From Bacteroidetes bacterium UBA1935 (GTDB lineage Bacteria; Bacteroidota; Bacteroidia; Chitinophagales; Chitinophagaceae): 64,000 bases of DNA. The position numbers and the translations under genes are program-made. This document shows positions 7,528-16,661 of the stretch, piece by piece. The DNA lies in the NCBI GenBank assembly GCA_002337045.1, contig DDFF01000008.1, positions 62,001 to 126,000 on the forward strand, read 5' to 3'. Every line of letters begins with the position of its first letter. Positions within the stretch are counted from its first letter, which is position 1. A model generated the notes under the pieces. It was not told the DNA's origin, did not search any database, and was given only the letters and a program-made list of their open reading frames with translations.

Positions 7528-8897
7528 GACGACTATTATATAAAACCACTTTAGCACTCAGCCTGTTGCCACTCGCCATGTACGGGCAGGAAAAAATGCT
7601 TAGCTTGAATGATTGCATTGACTATGCAATCAAAAATCAGGCTAAGATGAAGAATGCCATTCTTGACCAAAAATCATCACTAGCCAGAAATCGTGAGGTA
7701 ACAGGCTTGGCTCTCCCAAATCTGAAATTGACAGGTGGTGTTAACTACGCGCCATTGGTAGCAGCTTTTCAGGTGCCGAACTTTATTAAACAGGCAATTG
7801 GAGGATATGTACAAAGGTCTTCACTTGATACAGTTGCTTTCGATAATTCTTCAAATGAGCTAGCGCTTGCATTTCAACCTAAATGGACGAGCAATGCACA
7901 AGCAGAATTATCGCAGATTCTTTTTGATCCGGGTGTGATGGTGGCTTTGCAAGCGAGAAAGAGATTAGAAGAATTGGCTCAACAGAATTTAGAGTTGACT
8001 GAACAGCAACTACGAATTGCAGTAACTAAAGCATACTATAATACACTGATTGCAGAGAAAAGAAAAGGTTTGATAGATCAGAACGTTGTAAGAATAACAC
8101 AGCTTGAAAAAGAAACAAAGGCTATATACGAGGCTGGATTTGCTGAAAAGCTAGATGTAGATCGTATTACTATTGCACTAACAAACCTGAAGACAGAAGA
8201 AAATAGGGTAAAGCAGTTAGTAGACCTCACTTATATGGCATTGAAGTTTCAGATGGGCATGCCGTTGGATGAAAAAGTAGCATTGGCAGATACTTTATCT
8301 GAAACCTACATAGATAAAGAGATATTGAATCACTCGCTTGATTTTGAAAAACGTAAAGAATTTCAGTTAATGACACTTCAAAATAAGCTGTATGCATATG
8401 ACTTGAAGCGTTATAAACTTGGAGGATTACCAACATTAGTAGCATTTGGTAACTATGGCTATACACTTTACAACTCATCTAAGCTTTTTGACCCTGTAGA
8501 TAAGTGGCAAAAATCTGCTTTGGTTGGAGTGAAGCTTACAGTCCCTGTTTTTGATGGTTTGCAACGCCGGAATAAAATGTTACAGGCAAAATATACATAC
8601 CAAAAAAGCCAGAATGATATTGAAAATCTGAAGTATGCATTAGAACTTGAAAAAGAATCTGCACGAATTTCATTAGAGAGCAATATATCATCATTAGAAA
8701 ATCAACAGAAGAATATGAAATTGGCAGAAGAAGTATATAATACTACAAAAGTAAAATACAAAGAAGGTGTAGGCTCTAATCTTGAAGTAATGAATGCTGA
8801 GTCTGCATTGAAAGAAGCACAAACAAACTACTTTGGTGCGTTGTATGATGCAATAAATGCCCGTATCGATTTGCAAAAAGCACTGGGTGAATTTTAA
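7524..8897 (+). CDS. TolC family outer membrane efflux protein
   Basis: This 457-residue protein has a signal peptide ending near MYGQ and the helical, Gln/Asn/Lys-rich pattern of OEP/TolC channels. Two related halves are seen, with LTEQQLRIAVTKAYYNTLIA in the first and VYNTTKVKYKEGVGSNLEVM with ALKEAQTNY in the second. It would form the outer-membrane exit duct for the adaptor and RND pump encoded next. The start overlaps the tetR stop (ATGA), which implies translational coupling. By eye it uses more A/T-ending codons (TTA, AGA, GAA) than the pump genes downstream, which may indicate a different history. Confidence 0.92.
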   Translation: MRRLLYKTTLALSLLPLAMYGQEKMLSLNDCIDYAIKNQAKMKNAILDQKSSLARNREVTGLALPNLKLTGGVNYAPLVAAFQVPNFIKQAIGGYVQRSSLDTVAFDNSSNELALAFQPKWTSNAQAELSQILFDPGVMVALQARKRLEELAQQNLELTEQQLRIAVTKAYYNTLIAEKRKGLIDQNVVRITQLEKETKAIYEAGFAEKLDVDRITIALTNLKTEENRVKQLVDLTYMALKFQMGMPLDEKVALADTLSETYIDKEILNHSLDFEKRKEFQLMTLQNKLYAYDLKRYKLGGLPTLVAFGNYGYTLYNSSKLFDPVDKWQKSALVGVKLTVPVFDGLQRRNKMLQAKYTYQKSQNDIENLKYALELEKESARISLESNISSLENQQKNMKLAEEVYNTTKVKYKEGVGSNLEVMNAESALKEAQTNYFGALYDAINARIDLQKALGEF

Positions 8898-8942
8898 TAT
8901 TAAACCAATTAATCAATCAACACTTTATTCAAAATATATAAC

Positions 8943-10046
8943 ATGAAACGCTCACTCTTATTATTATTTATATCTACAACAATACTGGCTGCGTGCGGTG
9001 GCGACGACGGTAAGGCAAAGAATGATGCAGAACTGGTGAAACTGAAAAAAGAACGCGCTGCATTAGACGAAAAAATTGCAAAACTGGAAATTGAGGTAAA
9101 TAAAAACAAACCTGGCAAGGCGACTGCGGTATCTGTAATGGTTGCAACGCCACAGCAGTTCAATTCTTTTGTAGAGATACAAGCAAATGTTAATGGTGAT
9201 CAGAATGTACTGGCAACTCCGCAAGCTCCTGGTACTATAGAGAGAGTTTTGGTGCGCTCTGGCCAAAAGGTTTCTAAGGGGCAGGTGTTAGCAACTTTGG
9301 AAGCTGGTGCAGTTGAACAACAAATCAAGGCAATTGATGCACAAGTAGACCTGTATAAATCGCTGTATGATAGGCAACAAAAGCTTTGGTCACAGAATAT
9401 AGGTACAGAAGTGCAGCTGATGTCTGCGAAAACACAGTACGAAGCTACTGCGAAACAAAAAGCTGCATTGGTAGCACAACGTGGTATGTATACCATCAAA
9501 TCACCAATCAGTGGTACAGTAGATGCTGTTAATATAAAAGAAGGTGATGTTGCATCTCCTGGTATGAGTGGTATCCGCGTAGTAAACTTCGACGCATTGA
9601 AAGTACAGGCTAATCTTGGTGAAAACTACCTTGGTAAAGTACAGGAAGGCAATCCTGTGAATCTGATTTTTGCAGATACAAAAGATACCATGAAGACTAA
9701 GCTTACTTATGTATCAAAAGCAGTAGACCCTGTGTCCCGTGCATTTCAGGTTGAAATCAGGTTGGGCAACAATAACAAACTGCATCCTAACATGAGCTGC
9801 AAAATGCAGATTGCAAACTATCAGAACAGCAAGGCTATCGTAGTGCCGGTATCTGTTATTCAAAACACTGCAGAGGGTGCGCTGCTGTATATAGCTGATG
9901 GTAACAAGGCTAAAGCTGTAATGGTAAAAACAGGACATAATTCTAACGGTATGGTTGAAGTACTGGAAGGTTTGAACGAAGGTGACAGAGTTATCACTGC
10001 AGGCTATGCAGACCTTGACAATGGCGACCTGATTAATGTTGAATAA
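8943..10046 (+). CDS. RND efflux periplasmic adaptor (membrane fusion) lipoprotein
   Basis: The 367-residue product begins with a lipoprotein signal peptide (LAACGG lipobox, Cys about residue 17). A short coiled coil, the biotinyl-lipoyl-like hairpin halves (GTIERVLVRSGQKVSKGQVL and YTIKSPISGTVDAVNIKEGD), a beta barrel and a membrane-proximal domain follow. This is the HlyD/AcrA architecture that links an RND pump to TolC. It starts 45 bases after tolC and ends 35 bases before the pump gene. Confidence 0.93.
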   Translation: MKRSLLLLFISTTILAACGGDDGKAKNDAELVKLKKERAALDEKIAKLEIEVNKNKPGKATAVSVMVATPQQFNSFVEIQANVNGDQNVLATPQAPGTIERVLVRSGQKVSKGQVLATLEAGAVEQQIKAIDAQVDLYKSLYDRQQKLWSQNIGTEVQLMSAKTQYEATAKQKAALVAQRGMYTIKSPISGTVDAVNIKEGDVASPGMSGIRVVNFDALKVQANLGENYLGKVQEGNPVNLIFADTKDTMKTKLTYVSKAVDPVSRAFQVEIRLGNNNKLHPNMSCKMQIANYQNSKAIVVPVSVIQNTAEGALLYIADGNKAKAVMVKTGHNSNGMVEVLEGLNEGDRVITAGYADLDNGDLINVE

Positions 10047-10081
10047 CAGACAATACACTCACCAATCGAAAAAGCATTTAA

Positions 10082-13000
10082 ATGAAAGACGTAGTCAAAA
10101 AATTCAACCCGTCGAGTTGGTTTATAGATAACCGTACCGCGGTATATATACTTACGATTATCATTACCCTCATCGGTCTGATGTCGTACAACAACCTGCC
10201 GAAAGAGCAGTTTCCGGAGATTAAGATGCCACAGATTATTGTGCAGACTATTTATCCCGGTACATCTCCTGAAAACATGGAGAACCTTGTTACAAAACCT
10301 ATCGAAAAGCAGGTAAAAAACCTGACAGGTATTAAAAAGGTAACGAGCAATTCGTTTCAGGATTTCTCTGTTGTAATGATTGAGTTCAACACAGATGTTG
10401 AGGTAGATAAAGCTAAACAAGACGTTAAGGATGCGGTAGATAAAGCACGTGTAGACCTGCCTCAGAATTTGCCGAACGAACCAGAAGTAAATGATATCAA
10501 CTTCTCTGAATTTCCTATTCTGTATGTAAACATCTCCGGTAACTACGACCTGAACAGGCTGAAAAAATATGCAGACCGTGTGAAGGATAATATCGAAGAG
10601 ATGAAACAAATCAAGCGTGTAGACATGGTTGGCGCGCTTGACAGAGAGATACAGATAAATGTAGACATGTACCGTATGACGGCTGCAGGTTTTACGTTTG
10701 GTGATATAGAAAATGCAGTTGCGTACGAAAACATCACATCTACGCCCGGACAGGTGTCGATGAATAATCAGAAAAGGATTCTTACAATCAGGAATGAGTT
10801 TAAGAGTGCTGAGCAGATAGGTAACCTGATTGTGAAAAACCAATATGGTAAAGCACTTTATCTGAAAGATATAGCCGATGTTGTAGATAATTTTGAGGAA
10901 CAGGAAAGCTATGCACGTTTAGATAACAAAAACGTTATCACACTTAATATTATCAAGGCAAAAGGCGAAAACCTGATTGAGGCTTCAGACAACATTATGA
11001 AGCTGGTAGAAGAGATGAAAGCTAGTGAGCTGCCTAAAGATCTGGACATCGTAATCACAGGCGACCAGTCTGACCAAACACGCCACACACTCGAAGACTT
11101 GATTAATACCATTATCATCGGCTTCATATTGGTTACTGTTATCCTGATGTTCTTCATGGGTGTTACCAATGCCTTGTTTGTGGCTATGTCAGTGCCGTTG
11201 TCTTGCGCTATCGCCTTTATGGTGATGCCTACAATCGATTTTACACTGAATATGATTGTGTTGTTCTCCTTCCTGCTTGCGCTAGGTATTGTGGTGGATG
11301 ATGCCATTGTGGTGATAGAGAATACACACAGGATATTTGATAATGGTAAGATGGATATCAAAAAAGCAGCGAAGCTTGCCACTAGCGAAATCTTCCTGCC
11401 GGTATTATCAGGTACCATTACAACGTTGATGCCATTCATTCCATTGGCATTCTGGAAAGGTGTTATCGGTTCGTTCATGTTCTTCCTGCCGGTTACGTTG
11501 ATTATTACACTACTTGCATCCTTGCTGGTGGCATACATTATCAACCCGGTGTTTGCGGTAGACTTCATGAAGCCGCACAAACCAAATGATGATGGTAAAC
11601 GCAAATGGGGTAAGAAAGATAAAGTGGTAATGATAATATTCCTGGCTGTAGCAGCTATATTCTATATGGCACAGTCTTGGGGTATTGCCAACTTCATCAT
11701 CTTCCTGTATCTGTTCGTATTGTTGGAAAAATTTGTTTTTGAAAAATGGATACATAGTTTCCAAAACAAAGCTTGGCCTGCATTCCAGAACTGGTATACA
11801 AAATGGTTGAAGATTGCATTGGCACACCCATGGAAGACGATGGGTATTACTACAGGTATACTGATATTCTCAGTAGTATTGATGGGTATTCGCAGTCCTA
11901 AAGTTGTTTTCTTCCCAAGTGGCGAACCGAACTTTACATATGTATACCTCAACATGCCTGTAGGTACAGATCAGGCATATACCAATCAGGTATTAATGCA
12001 ACTGGAAGAACGTGTCAACAAAGCATTGGATATAGACTATGCAAAAGGTAAAAAGAATCCGATTGTAAAATCTGTAATTGCTAACGTAACAGTTGGTGCG
12101 GTAGACCCTACAAGTGGGGAAGTAGGTAATTTCCCTAACAAGGGTAGGATAACTGTAGCGTTTGTGAAGTTTTCAGACAGACATGGTAAATCTACTGCCG
12201 ATTATCTGGAACGTATACGTGCGGCTGTAAAAGGTGTGCCGGGTGCAGAGGTAACGGTAGATAAAGAACAAGGTGGCCCGCCATTGCCAAAACCGGTATT
12301 GATTGAAATCAAAGGTGATAACCTTGATTCATTAATAGCTACTTCTGAAAAACTGAAAAAATACCTGTCTAAAAAACAAATACCGGGTGTAGAGGAATTG
12401 CGTAGCGACTTCCAGAGCGATAAGCCTGAAATAGTATTTGATCTGGATCGCGAACGTATGAACAGCGAGGGCATATCTACAGGACAAGTAGTAATGAATC
12501 TGCGTACTGCTGTGTTTGGTAAAGAAATATCTCGCTTCCGCGATGCGAATGATGACTATCCTATAACACTGCGTTTGAAGAAAGAACAACGTGAGGATAT
12601 TGATGCGGTAAGAAATATGCCAATGATATTCCGCGATATGGGTATGGGCGGACAGATACGTCAGGTGCCGGTAAGTGCATTTGCCGATATTAAATATGGC
12701 AATACATATGGTGGTATCAAACGTAAAGACCAGAAGCGTATCATTTCATTGTCATCAAACGTTATCACAGGCTTTAACGAAAACGAAGTAGTAGCAGCTG
12801 TACAACGCGAATTGAACAACTTCCAGGCACCTTCTGGCATACTCATCAAAATGGGTGGCCAGCAGGAAGAGCAGGCAGAAACAATGGGCTTCCTTGGTAA
12901 TGCCATGCTGATATCAATAGCAATGATATTCCTGATTCTGATTATCCAGTTCAATTCATTCAGCCGCACTGTCATCATTATGACGGAGATTGTATTCAGT

Positions 13001-13480
13001 ATTTTCGGTGTGTTCCTGGGTACCGGTATTTTCAAAAACGATTTCTCTATCGTAATGAGTGGTATTGGTATCATAGCGCTGGCAGGTATTGTGGTACGTA
13101 ACGGTATATTGTTGGTAGAGTTTATGGATCTGATGCTGAAAGAAGGTATGGAACCATACGATGCCATAGTAGAAGCAGGTCGTACACGTATGACGCCTGT
13201 ATTGCTGACAGCTACTGCAGCTATTCTTGGTCTGATACCATTGGGTGTTGGTCTGAATATAGACTTCGCAGCATTCTTTAGCACGCTGAACCCGCATATT
13301 TATTTTGGTGGCGATAGCGTTGCATTCTGGGGACCATTGGCTTGGACTATGATTTATGGTCTTAGCTTCGCAACCTTCCTGACACTAATAATTGTTCCGG
13401 TAATGATGCTGTTGAGCTTCCGCTTGAAAGACAGTCTGAAGCGCTGGAGAGAAAAAACAGCAGCTTCGCTGAAAGATTAA
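10082..13480 (+). CDS. RND multidrug efflux permease (HAE1 family)
   Basis: The 1132-residue protein is a full-length AcrB-type inner-membrane proton antiporter. Seen are the N-terminal helix, the early porter sequence IIVQTIYPGTSPENMENLV, the acidic membrane motif LALGIVVDDAIVVIENTHR that carries the proton relay, and the second-half motif GIIALAGIVVRNGILLVEFM. Between the halves, about residues 490-580, is an unusual hydrophobic insertion with extra predicted helices (VVMIIFLAVAAIFYMAQSWG, then IIFLYLFVLLEKFVF), which lengthens the protein beyond the usual 1040 residues. It is the last gene of the operon and is followed by a strong terminator. Confidence 0.94.
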   Translation: MKDVVKKFNPSSWFIDNRTAVYILTIIITLIGLMSYNNLPKEQFPEIKMPQIIVQTIYPGTSPENMENLVTKPIEKQVKNLTGIKKVTSNSFQDFSVVMIEFNTDVEVDKAKQDVKDAVDKARVDLPQNLPNEPEVNDINFSEFPILYVNISGNYDLNRLKKYADRVKDNIEEMKQIKRVDMVGALDREIQINVDMYRMTAAGFTFGDIENAVAYENITSTPGQVSMNNQKRILTIRNEFKSAEQIGNLIVKNQYGKALYLKDIADVVDNFEEQESYARLDNKNVITLNIIKAKGENLIEASDNIMKLVEEMKASELPKDLDIVITGDQSDQTRHTLEDLINTIIIGFILVTVILMFFMGVTNALFVAMSVPLSCAIAFMVMPTIDFTLNMIVLFSFLLALGIVVDDAIVVIENTHRIFDNGKMDIKKAAKLATSEIFLPVLSGTITTLMPFIPLAFWKGVIGSFMFFLPVTLIITLLASLLVAYIINPVFAVDFMKPHKPNDDGKRKWGKKDKVVMIIFLAVAAIFYMAQSWGIANFIIFLYLFVLLEKFVFEKWIHSFQNKAWPAFQNWYTKWLKIALAHPWKTMGITTGILIFSVVLMGIRSPKVVFFPSGEPNFTYVYLNMPVGTDQAYTNQVLMQLEERVNKALDIDYAKGKKNPIVKSVIANVTVGAVDPTSGEVGNFPNKGRITVAFVKFSDRHGKSTADYLERIRAAVKGVPGAEVTVDKEQGGPPLPKPVLIEIKGDNLDSLIATSEKLKKYLSKKQIPGVEELRSDFQSDKPEIVFDLDRERMNSEGISTGQVVMNLRTAVFGKEISRFRDANDDYPITLRLKKEQREDIDAVRNMPMIFRDMGMGGQIRQVPVSAFADIKYGNTYGGIKRKDQKRIISLSSNVITGFNENEVVAAVQRELNNFQAPSGILIKMGGQQEEQAETMGFLGNAMLISIAMIFLILIIQFNSFSRTVIIMTEIVFSIFGVFLGTGIFKNDFSIVMSGIGIIALAGIVVRNGILLVEFMDLMLKEGMEPYDAIVEAGRTRMTPVLLTATAAILGLIPLGVGLNIDFAAFFSTLNPHIYFGGDSVAFWGPLAWTMIYGLSFATFLTLIIVPVMMLLSFRLKDSLKRWREKTAASLKD

Positions 13481-13521
13481 AACACATAAATATAGATTGG
13501 CATAAGAATGACAGATTGGTT

Positions 13522-13546
13522 AAGGGCGCATAATGCGCCCTTTTTT
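13522..13546 (+). terminator. Intrinsic terminator of the efflux operon
   Basis: GGGCGCA (13524-13530) and TGCGCCC (13534-13540) form a perfect hairpin with a TAA loop, extended by AA/TT and followed by six T. Confidence 0.9.
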
Positions 13547-13602
13547 GCTTTCATATAATTGGTTTGTATTATCTGTCCCTCTGAAAACCCGCATATCTTC
13601 TG

Positions 13603-13610
13603 TATTTTTG
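13603..13610 (+). promoter_or_regulatory. Possible -7 element before the methyltransferase gene
   Basis: TATTTTTG fits TAnnTTTG, 24 bases upstream of the ATG at 13634. No clear -33 TTTG is found at the usual distance, so this is only a candidate. Confidence 0.4.
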
Positions 13611-13633
13611 ATACCCGAACTATTTAATAAGAT

Positions 13634-14725
13634 ATGTCACAAGCCCCAACAAAAAAGCCTGCAATGTTTGAAACGGAAAAACAATCGGCGTTGCAAGCAA
13701 TCTCTCATGCGCAGTTTATTGCCTTTGCTCCTTATATCTTTCAGGCATCTATGATACTGAGAGACAGTGGTATACTGGATGTTGTGCAAAACGCTCGTAC
13801 GGGAGGTATTACAATAGATGATATTGCTACAAAAGTGAAAATGAGCCGTTATGGCATCCGTATATTATTGGAAGCAGGTTTAGGTATCGGCCTCGTACTA
13901 AGGAAGGGCGATAATTTTACGCTTTCAAAAGCAGGCCACTTTTTCATGAATGACCAGATGACACGCGTAAACGCAGACTTTATGCGCGATGTGTGTTACG
14001 ATGGTGCACAGGATTTGAAATCATCTATAGAAGAAGGTAAACCAAACGGACTAAGGCATTTGGGCGATTGGACTACTATTTACCAGGGACTGTCAAAACT
14101 GCCTGAGCCTGCAAAAACAAGCTGGTTCAATTTCGACCATTTTTATTCAGATAATGCATTTCCTGAAGCATTGCCACTAGTTTTTGCAAGCAACCCGAAA
14201 AAGGTAATGGACATTGGTGCCAATACAGGAAAGTTCACATTGGCATGTCTCGATTATAATAAAGATGTAGAAGTAGGCCTTGTGGATCTGCAGGTGCAGC
14301 TGAATGTAGCTAAGCAGAACATTGAAGATGCAGGCTATGGCAACCGTGTTCAGTATTTTGAAAGGAATATGTTGGACAAAGAAACCGTATTGCCTACAGG
14401 CTATGATATCATCTGGATGAGCCAGTTCCTTGACTGTTTTGCTGATGATGAAATCGTTACTATCCTTGAAAAATGCCATCAGGCACTTGATGAAAACGGT
14501 CGTGTTTTCATCAACGAGACTTTCTGGGACAGGCAACGTTTCGAAGCATCAGCACTAAGCCTTCAAATGACATCGCTCTACTTTACTACGATGGCAAACG
14601 GTAACAGCCAGATGTATGATAGCAAAGTGTTCCTGGGTTTGATAGAAAAAGCAGGCTTTGAAATAGTGGCAGACAACAACGATATAGGATTGAGCCACAC
14701 TATTCTGGAACTGAAGAAAAAGTGA
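13634..14725 (+). CDS. SAM-dependent methyltransferase (O-methyltransferase-like)
   Basis: The 363-residue protein has an N-terminal winged-helix dimerisation-like region (about residues 20-105, with GITIDDIATKVKMSRYGIRI) and a Rossmann SAM domain with motif I at VMDIGANTGK (191-200). An acidic residue follows at GLVDLQ (Asp218), and the family signature GRVFINE lies near motif post-II. This two-part layout is typical of small-molecule O-methyltransferases. It is the first of five rightward genes with polyketide-type functions, so a role in methylating a polyene or aryl product is inferred. It comes directly after the efflux operon terminator. Confidence 0.85.
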   Translation: MSQAPTKKPAMFETEKQSALQAISHAQFIAFAPYIFQASMILRDSGILDVVQNARTGGITIDDIATKVKMSRYGIRILLEAGLGIGLVLRKGDNFTLSKAGHFFMNDQMTRVNADFMRDVCYDGAQDLKSSIEEGKPNGLRHLGDWTTIYQGLSKLPEPAKTSWFNFDHFYSDNAFPEALPLVFASNPKKVMDIGANTGKFTLACLDYNKDVEVGLVDLQVQLNVAKQNIEDAGYGNRVQYFERNMLDKETVLPTGYDIIWMSQFLDCFADDEIVTILEKCHQALDENGRVFINETFWDRQRFEASALSLQMTSLYFTTMANGNSQMYDSKVFLGLIEKAGFEIVADNNDIGLSHTILELKKK

Positions 14726-14794
14726 CATAAATCATAATCACCGCGGTATTGCAATATTATTTTTAACACGAACTTTTTTTAACGCTCCCCCCTT

Positions 14795-16039
14795 ATGAGT
14801 ATTCAAAAGCAAGTAGATGTTTTGGTGATAGGAGCCGGCCCCTCCGGTACTATTGCTGCATCTATAGTAAAACAAGCAGGTCTGTCTGTACAGATAGTTG
14901 AAAAAATGGTATTCCCACGCTTCGTTATTGGCGAGAGTCTTTTGCCGCGTTGCATGGAAGCATTGGAAGAAGCCAAATTTCTGGATGCTGTCAAAGCAAA
15001 AGGTTTTCAGCAGAAAGATGGTGCCAAATTTGTGATGAATGGCGAAGTCTGCGATTTCACATTCGCGCAACAACATACAGATGGCTGGCGATGGACATGG
15101 CAGGTTCCGCGTGCAGATTTTGATCTGACCCTTGCTGATGAATGTGTAAAAATGGATATACCTGTTCACTACGAAACCGAAGTGACAGATATTAAGATAG
15201 ATGATAACGGACATTCTACAACTACTATAAAAACAGCAGATGGTGCAGAACATACTATCAATGCTAAGTTTATAATAGACGGTAGTGGCTATGGCAGAGT
15301 GATACCTCGTTTATTTGGTTTAGATAAGCCTTCAACACAGTATCCGCGCAAAACGCTTTTCTGCCATATGACAGACCCTAAGCGTAGCGAAGCGTTCGAG
15401 CCAAACCGTATTACCATTTATGTACACAATGCCAAAACATGGATATGGGTTATACCATTTGCAAACGGTAATACATCTGTAGGCTATGTGGGCGACCCTG
15501 AGTTCTTTGAACAATTTAAAGGCAATCCTGAAGAACAGTTTCGTGCATTGATAATGGCACAACCTGAGCTGGCAGTACGTTTCGGTGAGTCTGAAATGAT
15601 GTGGGAACCACGTACTCTGCAAAGTTGGAGTGCAACTACAGATACATTCTATGGTAAGGGCTTTGTGCTGACAGGCAATGTTACAGAATTCCTCGACCCG
15701 ATATTCTCTTCCGGTGTTACGCTGGCATCTGTATCTGCGCAGTTGGCTGCCAACATGGTGGTACGCTATTTCAAAGGCGAAGAGCTTGACTGGGAGAATG
15801 ACTACATGAAGAAGATGATGCAGGGTGTAGACGTGTTCCGTACTTATGTAAATGCATGGTACGATGGATCGCTCTTCAATATCTTCTTTGCAGAAAATCG
15901 CAGTCAGGAAATAATGTCGCAGATATGCTCTGTACTGGCAGGCTATGTGTGGGATGATACAAACCCGTTTGTAAAAAACCACGAAAAGAATGTCCGTACA
16001 TTGTCGCGTTATCTGGCAACAACTAAACTAACATCATAA
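14795..16039 (+). CDS. FAD-dependent oxidoreductase, flavin halogenase-like
   Basis: The 414-residue flavoprotein has the FAD motif GAGPSG (13-18), GESLLP (46-51), a lysine motif FQQKDGAKF (Lys74) and WIWVIP (216-221), which fits the WxWxIP signature of flavin-dependent halogenases. FLDPIFSSGV lies in the second FAD region. Phenol-type halogenases have a comparable lysine, but some family members with these motifs do not halogenate, so chlorination or bromination is not proven. A flavin reductase partner would be needed; the FNR-like protein at 18906 is a neighbour but of a different type. Related proteins occur in flexirubin-type clusters. Another reading is an oxidoreductase of the geranylgeranyl-reductase kind. 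Confidence 0.75.
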   Translation: MSIQKQVDVLVIGAGPSGTIAASIVKQAGLSVQIVEKMVFPRFVIGESLLPRCMEALEEAKFLDAVKAKGFQQKDGAKFVMNGEVCDFTFAQQHTDGWRWTWQVPRADFDLTLADECVKMDIPVHYETEVTDIKIDDNGHSTTTIKTADGAEHTINAKFIIDGSGYGRVIPRLFGLDKPSTQYPRKTLFCHMTDPKRSEAFEPNRITIYVHNAKTWIWVIPFANGNTSVGYVGDPEFFEQFKGNPEEQFRALIMAQPELAVRFGESEMMWEPRTLQSWSATTDTFYGKGFVLTGNVTEFLDPIFSSGVTLASVSAQLAANMVVRYFKGEELDWENDYMKKMMQGVDVFRTYVNAWYDGSLFNIFFAENRSQEIMSQICSVLAGYVWDDTNPFVKNHEKNVRTLSRYLATTKLTS

Positions 16040-16049
16040 ACTATATACA

Positions 16050-16661
16050 TTGCAAGCATCTATCCGTAACAGGGTACATATTAATAAACAATCGGTGATA
16101 AAGGACGCAAGTCCTTTATTGTCGTTTAATGAACCTGCAGACAGCAATGCGCCCGAAGCTGTTTATCGCGCACTGCAATACAGCTATCCCAAATTCTTCA
16201 AAATGGATTTGATAAATAAATGGGCATGGCTGGGTGCAGAAACCATACTGAAGCATGGTGATGGTTTTGTGTATGATAGTATGGATAAAACAAAGATTGC
16301 ACTGGTACTGCAAACAAACCATGGCTGTCTGGATGTAGATAAGAAATACAGCGAAACGGTGGCAACAATTGCCAGCCCTGCATTGTTTGTATATACGCTT
16401 CCAAACATCATGCTGGGTGAAATATGCATCAGGCATGGCTTTAAGGGAGAGCAGGCTTGTTTGGTAAGCAATGGCTTTGATGTGAAGGAAATGGAATTCT
16501 GGGTGAATGACCTGCTGCAAAACAGAGGCATGGATGCTTGCCTGTGTGGCTGGGTAGATGCAACTGCAGACAACCATGATGTGTGTATGTACTGGGTAAC
16601 AAAAGAAAACGGAGCAATAAAATTGGCAGCAGATACATTGCTGCAGTTATACAAAGGATAA
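16050..16661 (+). CDS. Short ketosynthase N-terminal-like protein
   Basis: The 203-residue protein resembles the N-terminal half of beta-ketoacyl synthases (PF13723-type), with KIALVLQTNHGCLDVDKKY and TLPNIMLGEICIRHGFKGE matching the region before the active site. It stops after one half-fold and shows no CSSS-type nucleophile or HGTGT and GHTLG histidine motifs. The only start is TTG at 16050, since a stop lies upstream in frame and the first ATG is about 50 codons in. Its stop overlaps the next start by one base (TAATG). Similar short proteins labelled 3-oxoacyl-ACP synthase accompany flexirubin ketosynthases. A decayed gene is less likely given intact coupling. Confidence 0.65.
   Translation: MQASIRNRVHINKQSVIKDASPLLSFNEPADSNAPEAVYRALQYSYPKFFKMDLINKWAWLGAETILKHGDGFVYDSMDKTKIALVLQTNHGCLDVDKKYSETVATIASPALFVYTLPNIMLGEICIRHGFKGEQACLVSNGFDVKEMEFWVNDLLQNRGMDACLCGWVDATADNHDVCMYWVTKENGAIKLAADTLLQLYKG

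Noticed and set aside
10004..13284. Several minus-strand frames of 200-280 codons opposite the RND pump
   Set aside because: All are shadows of the pump reading frame; they have odd composition and no start signals.
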